This document shows positions 34,643 through 43,583 of a DNA stretch of 49,598 nucleotides, piece after piece (within the stretch, counting starts at the first letter, position 1; each line of letters begins with the position of its first letter). The stretch is from a candidate division WWE3 bacterium (lineage in GTDB: Bacteria > Patescibacteriota > WWE3 > JAUXAW01). Position numbers and translations under genes: made by a program. The stretch covers positions 1 to 49,598 of the forward strand of contig JAUXAW010000004.1 in assembly GCA_030619715.1 (NCBI GenBank), given 5' to 3'. Below the pieces are notes generated by a model. It was not told the origin of the DNA and did no database searches. It saw only the letters and a program-made list of their open reading frames with translations.

Positions 34643-36772
34643 ATGAAGAATTTGGTCGTGGTGGAGTCGCCGGCGAAGACGAGAACGCTCAAGAAATATT
34701 TGGGTGAGGACTTTGAGATCAAGGCCTCGCTCGGTCACATTAAAGACTTGCCCAAGTCAGAGTTGGGTGTTGACGTCGAAAAAGATTTTGCGCCGCAATA
34801 CGAGGTCGCTCCGAAAAAGAAAAAGGTGGTTAGTGAGCTGAAAGCGGCGGCGAAGAAGGCGGATCAGGTTTTTTTGGCTACCGACCCTGACAGAGAGGGG
34901 GAAGCGATTGCCCAACATGTTTATGAGGTCATAAGCGCAAAGCGCAAAGATCAAAAATCAAAAAGAGTGGTTTTTCATGAGATAACGGAGGACGCTGTTA
35001 AAGCGGCTTTTGCGAATCCGCGTGGAATCGATGCTAACCTTGTTGACGCTCAAAAGGCGCGGAGGGTTTTGGATCGGTTGGTAGGTTACAAGCTTTCGCC
35101 CCTGCTTTGGAAAAAGATTCGCTATGGTCTTTCCGCCGGGCGGGTGCAGTCGGTCGCCGTCAGATTGATCGTTGATCGGGAAAGAGAAAGGGATGCCTTT
35201 AAACCGGACGAGTATTGGAAAGTCGAGGCCGAACTAAAGTCCCAAAGGTCCCCAAACACCCAAACCTTTCCGGCTCTACTAACCAAAAAAGACGATAAAA
35301 AGCTTGAAATCAAGAACAAAAAACAGACCGACTCGATTCTTAAAGATCTGAAAAAAGCCAACTACATTGTCAAAGAAATAAAAACCGAGGAGAAGAAAAG
35401 ATACCCCGCACCTCCGTTTACGACTTCGACCCTACAGCAAACTGCCTTTAACACGTGCGGGTTCTCATCGAAAAGAACAATGCGTATCGCTCAAGCACTC
35501 TACGAGCGGGGACTGATAACCTATCATCGCACCGATTCAACCAGGTTGGCCTCCTCGGCCGTTTCGCAGATTAGAAAATTGATTGCTAAAGAGTTCGGTA
35601 CCAAGTACCTACCCGCAGGTGCGAAAGTGTATAAGACGAAGGCGAAGGTTGCTCAGGAAGCGCATGAAGCGATTCGGGTAACTGATGTTGGTCGCAAACA
35701 GGCTGGGGAGAGGGACGGGATTAAGCTGTACGATCTGATCTGGCGTCGGACGGTGGCCTGTCAGATGAACCCTGCTGTTTTTGACCAGCAGACGGTTGAT
35801 GTGGCTGCTAAAAATTATCTCTTTCGCGCGATTGGGTCGGTGTTGAAGTTTGACGGTTTCCTTAAAGTTTACTCTGGTAAGGTAGGCGAAAAGGACATTA
35901 GGCTTCCGCAACTTACCGAAGGTGAGGAGCTTACTCTGGTCAAACTGACGCCGTCTCAACATTTCACCCAACCCCCAAACCGCTACACCGAGGCGACCCT
36001 GATCAAAGAACTGGAGAAAAACGGCATCGGGCGGCCATCGACCTATGCGCCAACGATTTCGACTATTCAGAGCCGTGGTTATGTTAGCAAGGAGGGGCGA
36101 GCGCTAAAACCGGAGGATGTGGGCTTGGTCGTCAACGATTTGCTGGTTGAGCATTTTCCCGAGATTGTGGACCTCAAATTCACCGCAAGGATGGAGGAGG
36201 ACCTTGACGAGATTGCCGATGGGAAGAGGGAGTGGGTTCCGGTTATCAGGGAGTTTTACGAGCCGTTCGAGAAAAAGTTGGAGACGAAAACTAAGGAATT
36301 GAAGAAGAAGGATTTTACGACGTTGGAGAAAACATCAGAAAAATGTCCGGAATGTAAAAAACCGTTGGTCGTCAAGCTGGGAAAGTACGGAAAATTTTTG
36401 TCCTGTTCTGGATTCCCTAAGTGCAAATATGGCCGTCCGTATGAAGATAAGGACGAGGACGGCAAACCAGATAAGGCAGATAAGAGCCAGCTTAAAGGCG
36501 AGTGCCCCGAGTGTGGGGGAGAACTGGTCTTAAAAGAGGGTAAGTTCGGCAAGTTTATCTCCTGCAGCAAGTATCCGGAGTGCAAATTTACCAAGCAGTA
36601 TTTAGACAAAATCGGGATGAAATGTCCGGAATGTAAGCAGGGGGAGGTTATCATTAAACGTTCCCGCAAAGGCAAAACCTTCTACGGCTGCTCCCGCTAC
36701 CCCAAATGCAAATGGGCCAGTTGGAAGGATCCTCGGAGGAAGCCGTCTAAAGAACGAAATCCTAAATCCTAA
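34643..36772 (+). CDS. topA: DNA topoisomerase I
   Basis: MKNLVVVESPAKTRTLKKYLG, ATDPDREGEAIAQH, YHRTDSTRL, three C-terminal C4 zinc fingers. Confidence 0.96.
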   Translation: MKNLVVVESPAKTRTLKKYLGEDFEIKASLGHIKDLPKSELGVDVEKDFAPQYEVAPKKKKVVSELKAAAKKADQVFLATDPDREGEAIAQHVYEVISAKRKDQKSKRVVFHEITEDAVKAAFANPRGIDANLVDAQKARRVLDRLVGYKLSPLLWKKIRYGLSAGRVQSVAVRLIVDRERERDAFKPDEYWKVEAELKSQRSPNTQTFPALLTKKDDKKLEIKNKKQTDSILKDLKKANYIVKEIKTEEKKRYPAPPFTTSTLQQTAFNTCGFSSKRTMRIAQALYERGLITYHRTDSTRLASSAVSQIRKLIAKEFGTKYLPAGAKVYKTKAKVAQEAHEAIRVTDVGRKQAGERDGIKLYDLIWRRTVACQMNPAVFDQQTVDVAAKNYLFRAIGSVLKFDGFLKVYSGKVGEKDIRLPQLTEGEELTLVKLTPSQHFTQPPNRYTEATLIKELEKNGIGRPSTYAPTISTIQSRGYVSKEGRALKPEDVGLVVNDLLVEHFPEIVDLKFTARMEEDLDEIADGKREWVPVIREFYEPFEKKLETKTKELKKKDFTTLEKTSEKCPECKKPLVVKLGKYGKFLSCSGFPKCKYGRPYEDKDEDGKPDKADKSQLKGECPECGGELVLKEGKFGKFISCSKYPECKFTKQYLDKIGMKCPECKQGEVIIKRSRKGKTFYGCSRYPKCKWASWKDPRRKPSKERNPKS

Positions 36773-36865
36773 ATCCGAAGCTCCAAACAAATTCTAAATT
36801 CGAAATTCTAAAAACCAAAACTTAGACATCCCGCAACCACAGCCTTTACAGTTGTGAATTAAACG

Positions 36866-36875
36866 CACGATCGTG
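36866..36875. promoter_or_regulatory. Palindrome CACGATCGTG (degenerate flanks) downstream of topA
   Basis: TTAAACGCACGATCGTGAATTTAAA. Confidence 0.55.
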
Positions 36876-37012
36876 AATTTAAATAGTTCATCGATCAGAA
36901 CCGTTGAACTTTTCCAAAAACTTTTCCAAACAAAAAGGAGGAGGCGTGCACGAATCTGACACGGAATTCTATGCAGCACCCCCTCTTCTGCTGCTAGGGT
37001 CGATAGCCTTTG

Positions 37013-37396
37013 CTAGACGGGATAGGCTTTTACCTGTACTTCCTCGGGAGAAGCTAGAGCTGTCTTGAGAACTTCGAGGAGAAGAGCTCGAACCCTTAGG
37101 CAATCCTCTTCCTCATCTACCTCCACCGGCAACAACCAGTTGCCGTCGGGGGGACGAACACAGACCCCTCCACCAAGAGCGACTCTCAAACTTCCCTTAG
37201 GAGTTTGGATATCTACTCTTACTTTCGCCCCCTCCGCCCGTTCACATACGGCAGCGAGGAGGTCGGCAGGATCCCGACCGGCCCTAGCACGGATATCGGC
37301 ACGGATATCGAATAGCGAAGATTCACCTCTCCTAACCCAGGCCATTGCTTCCTCACAGACTGTAATGGCCTCATCGACTTTTTGAAGAACCTCCAT
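37013..37396 (-). CDS. Uncharacterised acidic protein, 127 aa
   Basis: Coherent ORF starting MEVLQKVDEAITVCEEAMAWVRRGESSLFD with GGAAGGAGG upstream. Confidence 0.6.
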   Translation of the reverse strand: MEVLQKVDEAITVCEEAMAWVRRGESSLFDIRADIRARAGRDPADLLAAVCERAEGAKVRVDIQTPKGSLRVALGGGVCVRPPDGNWLLPVEVDEEEDCLRVRALLLEVLKTALASPEEVQVKAYPV

Positions 37397-37518
37397 CTCT
37401 GTCCTCCTTCCCTCATTTTGTGCTCGATTGAAGTCTCTCTTGACCTGTATTAAAAACTACCATATCGTACAAGGGTTGTCAACCCTGAACCACATTGGGT
37501 TCAGGGCAAGGTGGTTAA

Positions 37519-37548
37519 TTGCTAAATTGTTAGCGAGTATGTTAAACT
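37519..37548 (+). promoter_or_regulatory. Promoter TTGCTA-18 bp-TAAACT of rpsB
   Basis: TAAACT ends 10 nt before ATG 37559. Confidence 0.45.
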
Positions 37549-37558
37549 TTCAGTTGCT

Positions 37559-38434
37559 ATGTTAAGTGCGGAAAAAATCACTTTGGAAGAATTGCTGGAT
37601 GCGGGGGTGCATTTTGGGCATCAGCGGAGAAGATGGCACCCGCGAATGGCTTCGTATATCTATACCGAGGAAAAGGGTGTCCACATCCTCGATTTGGCTA
37701 AAACCCGCGAGCACCTCATTGCCGCCGCCAAGTTTCTTTACCAAACCGCCAAAGACGGGGGGACAATTATTTTTGTTGGGACCAAGCGTCAGGCCAAAGA
37801 TATTGTTGAGCGGGAGGCCCAGCGCTGTGGGGCGATGTTTGTTACCGAGCGTTGGCTGGGGGGTCTTCTCACCAACTTCGATAGTGTTAAAATAAATATG
37901 GAGCGGCTCAATGATTTGACGGAAAAACGCGAAAAAGGCGAGCTGGCTCACTACACCAAAAAGGAGCGGCTCGAGATTGACCGCAAGATTAAAAAATTAG
38001 AAACCTTTGTTGGGGGAATTAGGGATTTGAAAGAGTTGCCCGACACCATCGTTTTGGCCAGTGCCCGCAAGGAGCAGGTCGCCGTCCGTGAGGCCAATCG
38101 CAAGGGAATTCCGCTGGTGGCCATCGTGGACACCAACGCCGACCCGCGGCCGATTGACTATCTAATTCCGGGCAACGATGACGCACGTAAGAGCCTCGCT
38201 CTGCTTTTCAGGATTCTCGCCGATGCCGTTTTGGAGGGTGGGGGAGGTGAGGTCGAAGAGGAAGAGGCCAAAAAGACCGAGCTGGATTCTTTGGGTCTTT
38301 CCACCCGCAGCCGGAACGCGCTCAAAAAAGCGGGAATCGAGACAACTGAACAGCTGCAGAGGATGACGGAGGAGGAACTGACGAAGATCAAGGGATTAGG
38401 AAAGAAATCGGTTGAGGAAATTTTGAAAAAATAA
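37559..38434 (+). CDS. rpsB: 30S ribosomal protein S2 with C-terminal RNAP alpha-CTD/HhH-like extension
   Basis: S2 core LLDAGVHFGHQRRRWHPRM, FVGTKRQAKDIV, RWLGGLLTNF; tail LDSLGLSTRSRNALKKAGIETTEQLQRMTEEELTKIKGLGKKSVEEILKK. Confidence 0.95.
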   Translation: MLSAEKITLEELLDAGVHFGHQRRRWHPRMASYIYTEEKGVHILDLAKTREHLIAAAKFLYQTAKDGGTIIFVGTKRQAKDIVEREAQRCGAMFVTERWLGGLLTNFDSVKINMERLNDLTEKREKGELAHYTKKERLEIDRKIKKLETFVGGIRDLKELPDTIVLASARKEQVAVREANRKGIPLVAIVDTNADPRPIDYLIPGNDDARKSLALLFRILADAVLEGGGGEVEEEEAKKTELDSLGLSTRSRNALKKAGIETTEQLQRMTEEELTKIKGLGKKSVEEILKK

Positions 38435-38565
38435 ATTAGCCCGCCTGCCGGGCCACACCCTCAGAGGTGACGCGGCGGCTAGCTATTCTTTCTTGGATTG
38501 TTATCCCGCCGCCGCTAAGCGTTCGCCGAGCACAATCTTAAATTGTGATCCCGGTATCTATACAA

Positions 38566-38589
38566 GCTCGGCTCACGATTCACTCTTCG
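38566..38589. repeat. 24-nt dispersed repeat GCTCGGCTCACGATTCACTCTTCG, copy B
   Basis: Identical to 23489-23512. Confidence 0.85.
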
Positions 38590-38623
38590 GGCGTGGCCCT
38601 TCGGCGGGTGTTGAGAGGTAGTG

Positions 38624-39067
38624 ATGATTGAAGATATAAAAAAACTCCGCTCCGAAACCGGTGCTGCTGTTATGGACATCAAGCGTGCCCTTGAAGAGTC
38701 CGGCGGTGATCTCGAGGAGGCCAAGAAAATCCTTCAAGAACGTGGAGTGGCCAAGGCCCAGAAGAAGTTCGAGCGTGAAGCTTCCGAAGGTCTTGTCTCT
38801 ACCTACGTCCACGCCGTTGGCAAAATTGGGGCAATGGTCGAGCTTTTTTGCGAGACGGATTTTGTCGCCCGCACCGAGGATTTTCAAAAGTTGGCTCATG
38901 AGCTGGCGATGCAGGTGGCGGCAACCAACCCCCAGGACGCCGATGAACTTTTAGAGCAGGAATATATCCGCGACCCATCAAAAACGGTCCAAGACCTTAT
39001 TGGCGAGACGATTGCGAAAGTGGGAGAAAATATTAAAATTGGAAAACTCGTTAGATTTGAGCTGTGA
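38624..39067 (+). CDS. tsf: Elongation factor Ts, short form
   Basis: MIEDIKKLRSETGAAVMDIKRALEESGGDLEEAKKILQERG, ELFCETDFVAR. Confidence 0.94.
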   Translation: MIEDIKKLRSETGAAVMDIKRALEESGGDLEEAKKILQERGVAKAQKKFEREASEGLVSTYVHAVGKIGAMVELFCETDFVARTEDFQKLAHELAMQVAATNPQDADELLEQEYIRDPSKTVQDLIGETIAKVGENIKIGKLVRFEL

Positions 39068-39180
39068 CCAATTTTCAAGCTCCAATTTTCAATGAAATCT
39101 CAATGACCAAATTTTCAAACGTTTGAAAATTGGAATTTGGAGCTTCATTGGGATTTGAGATTTGGGATTTGAGAATTATT

Positions 39181-39729
39181 ATGCGTATTTCTAAATTCAA
39201 GGAAACCCTTCAGGGCATAGTTGACTACTTAAAATCCGACCTCGCTACTATCCGCACTGGTCGCGCCCATGCTACTTTGGTTGAGGATCTGCCGGTTGAG
39301 GCCTACGGGCAGAAGATGCGACTCAAGGAGCTGGCCGGAATCAGCGTTCCCGACCCGCGGTTAATCGTCCTTGAGCCCTGGGATAAAAGTGTGATTCCGG
39401 ATATTGAAAAGGCAATCAGAAACAGTAAACTAGGTCTCTCTCCGGCTGTTGATGAGGAGCTAATTAGAGTTCCGGTTCCGCCGCTCTCGGAGGAGCGCAG
39501 GCAGGAATTTGTCAAACTTGTCAAAGAAAGAGTCGAGGAAGCACGGCAAAAAGTCCGTCAGGCGCGTCAGGAGGCGATTGAGGAGGTCCGCCGTCAGGAA
39601 AAAGAAAAAGAAATCTCCGAGGATGAGAAATTTAGGCTGCAGAAAGAAATTCAAAAACAGATCGAGAACGTCAACGAGGAGATTAAAGAAGTCGGTGAAG
39701 TGAAGGAGAGCGAAATTTTAAGGATTTAG
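39181..39729 (+). CDS. frr: Ribosome recycling factor
   Basis: LATIRTGRAHATLVEDLPVEAYG, LIRVPVPPLSEERRQEFVKLVKERVEEARQKVR. Confidence 0.95.
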   Translation: MRISKFKETLQGIVDYLKSDLATIRTGRAHATLVEDLPVEAYGQKMRLKELAGISVPDPRLIVLEPWDKSVIPDIEKAIRNSKLGLSPAVDEELIRVPVPPLSEERRQEFVKLVKERVEEARQKVRQARQEAIEEVRRQEKEKEISEDEKFRLQKEIQKQIENVNEEIKEVGEVKESEILRI

Positions 39730-39749
39730 TAAAGACTGGGTTATTTTTA

Positions 39750-40820
39750 ATGTTATTAAACTCCACATTTTCACTACTCCGCTTCGGCGCTGTTTTTAGT
39801 TTGCTTGTGTTTGTGCATGAATTGGGCCATTTTTTGGTCGCCAAGTGGCGGAAGGTGGTGGTTGAAGAATTTGGTTTCGGTCTGCCGCCAAGAATTTGGG
39901 GCAAAAAGATTAAGGGCACGATTTATTCTTTAAACTTTGTTCCCATCGGCGGTTTTGTCAAGCTCAAGGGTCAGGATCCGGAGATGGCCGGTTTTGGTGA
40001 TGTTGATAGTTTTTCCGTCAAGTCCAAAAAATCGCGAGCGGCTATTATTCTCGCTGGTGTCTTCGGAAACCTGCTTTTGGCCTGGCTGATTTTTTCTTTT
40101 CTTTTTGCCGTTGGCAACCCCTCTGTCAGTGGCAAGGTTGTTATCGAGGAGGTTGTTTCCGGCTCACCGGCGGAGGCGGTCGGACTCCAGAAAGGCGACA
40201 CTGTTCTCACTATTGACGGTCAAGAGGTTGGTACAACCGAGGACCTGATTTTTAGGGTCAAAGAAAGGGCTGGTCGCGTGACAACCCTCCGGGTTGAACG
40301 CGATGGCCAGAGCTTAGATTTCGAGGTCACTCCCCGCTCCGAGCCGCCGGTGGATGAAGGACCTCTGGGGGTCAAAATTGCGCTGATCGACCCTCAGGTC
40401 AATCTTGTTACCCATCCTTTTTGGCAAGCACCGTGGTACGCGCTGGTTGAAATCAGAGAGATTCTCAAGGATATGGTTTGGGGGTTTGGCTCGATGATTG
40501 CGAGGATTTTCACCCAAGGGCGGGTCCCGACGGAGGTGACCGGCGTGGTTGGTATCAAAGTGCTGACCGATGTGGCCGCCGCAATGGGCAAGCGGTTTTT
40601 CCTGCAGTTTATCGCCCTTTTAAATCTTAATCTTTTTATTTTTAACCTCCTACCGATTCCGGCGCTGGACGGGGGGAGGTTGCTTTTCGTCGGTCTCGAG
40701 GTAGTTCTGAGAAGAGAGCTTGATCCGAAAGTAGAGAGGATGGCCAACAACATCAGCTTAGCTTTCCTCCTCCTCCTTTCGGCCTTGGTAACTATTCAAG
40801 ATATCTCTAGATTTTGGTAG
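39750..40820 (+). CDS. rseP: Site-2 protease family metalloprotease RseP (M50) with PDZ domain
   Basis: FVHELGHFLVAKW, NFVPIGGFVKLKGQDP, LLPIPALDGGRLL. Confidence 0.94.
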   Translation: MLLNSTFSLLRFGAVFSLLVFVHELGHFLVAKWRKVVVEEFGFGLPPRIWGKKIKGTIYSLNFVPIGGFVKLKGQDPEMAGFGDVDSFSVKSKKSRAAIILAGVFGNLLLAWLIFSFLFAVGNPSVSGKVVIEEVVSGSPAEAVGLQKGDTVLTIDGQEVGTTEDLIFRVKERAGRVTTLRVERDGQSLDFEVTPRSEPPVDEGPLGVKIALIDPQVNLVTHPFWQAPWYALVEIREILKDMVWGFGSMIARIFTQGRVPTEVTGVVGIKVLTDVAAAMGKRFFLQFIALLNLNLFIFNLLPIPALDGGRLLFVGLEVVLRRELDPKVERMANNISLAFLLLLSALVTIQDISRFW

Positions 40821-40830
40821 AATATTGCTA

Positions 40831-42276
40831 ATGGAGTTTGAGAAGAAGGAAATTGTTAAAAAGTCAGAGGATTTTTCCCGCTGGTATACCGATGTTATTT
40901 TGAAGGCGGAGTTGGCGGATTACGCGCCAGTTAAGGGCTGTATGGTCATTCGGCCCTACGGTTATGCTCTCTGGGAGGGGGTACAAAAACATCTGGGGCA
41001 GGCGATCAAGGACTCCGGTGTCCCCAACGCCTATTTTCCTCTTTTTATCCCTCATTCTTTTTTGGAAAAAGAAAAGGAACACGTCAAGGGCTTTTCGCCG
41101 GAGCTGGCGGTGGTCACCCACGGCGGCGGTAAAAAGTTGGCCGAGCCGTTGGTCGTCCGCCCAACCTCGGAGACGATTATGTATCCGATGTTCGCCAAGT
41201 GGATTCAAAGCTGGCGCGATCTTCCCTTTAAAATTAACCAGTGGTGCAATATTGTCCGCTGGGAGCTGCGGACCTACCTCTTTCTGCGGACTTTAGAATT
41301 TTTATGGCAAGAGGGTCACACCGCCCACGCGACCCACGAAGAGGCCGAGGAAGAGGCTCTGGCTCGGCTCGAAATGTACAGGAGGTTTGTCGAAGGGGTG
41401 TTGGCAATTCCGACGATCGTTGGCAAAAAATCAGGCGCGGAAAAGTTTGCCGGAGCGGAAGATACTTACACCGTCGAAGCCCTAATGCCCGATGGTAAGG
41501 CCTTGCAGTGCGGGACTTCCCACAATTTGGGTCAAAATTTTGCCAAGGCGTTTGAGATTCAGTTTCAGGATAAGAATGGTCAGTTGCAGCACGTTTATCA
41601 AACCAGTTGGGGACTTTCGACGCGGATAATTGGTGCTCTAATTATGGTCCACGGTGATGACAACGGTTTGGTTCTGCCGCCGGAAATTGCGCCGATTCAA
41701 GTCGTTGTTGTCCCGATTGGAGAAAAATCTCAAATGTCAAATCTCAAATTTCAAAACCACATCTCAAATCTCAAAACTGACTTGGAAACTGCTGGCATTC
41801 GTGTGAAAATTGACGATCGCGAGGAACGCAGTGTGGGGTGGAAATTTAACGAATGGGAATTGAAAGGCGTGCCGGTTCGCATAGAGATAGGTTCGCAAGA
41901 AATTAAGAACAAATCAGTTACGGTAGTCAGAAGAGATACCGGAGAAAAATCCCAAATCCCAAATCCCAAATCCCAAACGGAAATAGAAAGAATTCTTGAC
42001 GATATTCAGCAAAATCTTTACCAAAAAGCCCAAAAGTCCCTAAAGGAAAACACCCACGAAGTAGGGGATTACGCAGAATTCAAAAAGATTATGTCCGGGC
42101 CACGGGGATTTATCAAGGCCTTTTGGTGCGGCTCGGCCGAGTGCGAAGCAAAAATTAAGGAGGAAACAAAGGCGACGATCCGGGCCATTCCTCTCAAACC
42201 AGAAAAAACTTTGGGTAAGTGTGTTTTCTGTGGCCAACCCGCATCCTCCCGTGTTTTCTTCGCCCAGGCGTACTAG
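40831..42276 (+). CDS. proS: Prolyl-tRNA synthetase (ProS type 3-like)
   Basis: FSRWYTDVILKAELADYAPVKGCMVIRPYGYALWE, VRPTSETIMYPMFAKWIQSWRDLPFKINQWCNIVRWE. Confidence 0.95.
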   Translation: MEFEKKEIVKKSEDFSRWYTDVILKAELADYAPVKGCMVIRPYGYALWEGVQKHLGQAIKDSGVPNAYFPLFIPHSFLEKEKEHVKGFSPELAVVTHGGGKKLAEPLVVRPTSETIMYPMFAKWIQSWRDLPFKINQWCNIVRWELRTYLFLRTLEFLWQEGHTAHATHEEAEEEALARLEMYRRFVEGVLAIPTIVGKKSGAEKFAGAEDTYTVEALMPDGKALQCGTSHNLGQNFAKAFEIQFQDKNGQLQHVYQTSWGLSTRIIGALIMVHGDDNGLVLPPEIAPIQVVVVPIGEKSQMSNLKFQNHISNLKTDLETAGIRVKIDDREERSVGWKFNEWELKGVPVRIEIGSQEIKNKSVTVVRRDTGEKSQIPNPKSQTEIERILDDIQQNLYQKAQKSLKENTHEVGDYAEFKKIMSGPRGFIKAFWCGSAECEAKIKEETKATIRAIPLKPEKTLGKCVFCGQPASSRVFFAQAY

Positions 42277-42397
42277 TTTGTGTAGTTAAGCCGAATCCAG
42301 TTTTTTGCGGCCTCAATTTCCTTTAACCTCAACACCAACTTTCTCCACCCCGTTTGCCAAAAATTGACGGGTTGGATAAAATGAAAAAGGAGGCGAG

Positions 42398-42793
42398 ATG
42401 GCCGAAAATTGTGTTTTTTGCAAGATTGTTAGGGGAGAAATCCCTTGCTATAAAGTCTACGAAGACGAGGATTTTTTGGCTTTTTTGGATGTAAAACCTT
42501 TAACGAAAGGCAATGCGTTGGTAATCCCGAAGAAACATTATCGTTGGGTTGATGACGTTCCCGATTTTGGCGAATACTTTGAAGTAGCCCGGAAAGTAGG
42601 GCAGGCGACCAAGAAAGCCTTTGGTGCCGAATTCATCTCTTACATAACTATTGGTCTTGAGGTGTCTCACGCCCACATCCGTGTGGTTCCAAGATACAAA
42701 GACGATAAGCATGGGGGTCTAGTCACACTCGAGGTGACCGAGGACTTTTCCGATGAAGAGATGAAAGACATTGCAAAGAAGTTTGATATTTGA
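42398..42793 (+). CDS. HIT family protein
   Basis: CVFCKIVRGEIPCYKVYEDEDFLAFLDVKP; motif SHAHIRVVPR. Confidence 0.9.
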   Translation: MAENCVFCKIVRGEIPCYKVYEDEDFLAFLDVKPLTKGNALVIPKKHYRWVDDVPDFGEYFEVARKVGQATKKAFGAEFISYITIGLEVSHAHIRVVPRYKDDKHGGLVTLEVTEDFSDEEMKDIAKKFDI

Positions 42794-42830
42794 GATTTGG
42801 AACTTTTTATGATGGGGGGTGTTTTGATGA

Positions 42831-43019
42831 ATGGCAAAAATTACCGTGCGGGAAGGCGAGACAATCGAGCGGGCGTTACGACGCTTTAAGCGCGAGGTTC
42901 AGAAAGCGGGGATTATGGACGAGCTCCGCAAGCGCGAGTTTTACGAAAAACCCTCCGTTGTCAAAAAACGCGAAGAAGCGCAGAAGAAGCGCAAAATTGA
43001 AAAAGAAAGACAAGCTTGA
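42831..43019 (+). CDS. rpsU: 30S ribosomal protein S21
   Basis: [44 protein letters not shown]. Confidence 0.92.
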   Translation: MAKITVREGETIERALRRFKREVQKAGIMDELRKREFYEKPSVVKKREEAQKKRKIEKERQA

Positions 43020-43022
43020 TTT

Positions 43023-43472
43023 ATGACCTTACCAGAAAAGATTCGTCACAATCTCACAACAGCGATGAAAGCGGACGATAAGGTCCGCGTTTCCACACTG
43101 CGGATGCTTTTGGCGGCTCTACACAACGAGGAGATTGAGCTCGGTCGACAGCTGCGGGGCGAAGATGCAGCAAGGATCGTTAAGCGGTTAGTCAAGCAGC
43201 ATCGTGAATCAATCAGGGAATTCCACCGCGGCGGTCGGGAGGATTTGGTCAAAAAGGAAGAGACGGAACTTGAGATCTTGCAGGAGTATCTGCCGAAGAT
43301 GATGGAAGAGGAGGAAATTGAGGGGTACGCCGACGAGGTGATTGCCGAGGTTGGAGCCGGTGAGCCAAAGGATTTGGGTCGGGTAATGGCGGTTTTGATG
43401 CCGAAGCTGGCCGGGAAAGCCGATGGTGCTGTTGTGAATAGAATTGTTAGGGAAAAACTCTCTGCCAGTTAG
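43023..43472 (+). CDS. GatB/YqeY domain protein
   Basis: KIRHNLTTAMKADDKVRVSTLRMLLAALHNEEIE, LQEYLPKMMEEEEIE. Confidence 0.92.
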   Translation: MTLPEKIRHNLTTAMKADDKVRVSTLRMLLAALHNEEIELGRQLRGEDAARIVKRLVKQHRESIREFHRGGREDLVKKEETELEILQEYLPKMMEEEEIEGYADEVIAEVGAGEPKDLGRVMAVLMPKLAGKADGAVVNRIVREKLSAS

Positions 43473-43583
43473 TGCGGCTTTCGGGTCTGCCGCGCTTCAC
43501 TCAGGGAACCCCTGCGCTATTATAAAGAATTAAGGAGCGAACCCTAACGTTCCGCGCCGGCAGACCGCTCAACCCGCTTTGTT

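Noticed and set aside
41413-41420. ACGATCGT in proS as a regulatory operator
   Set aside because: Lacks the extended TTCA...TGAA flanks and lies mid-gene; counted as an octamer but not called an operator.
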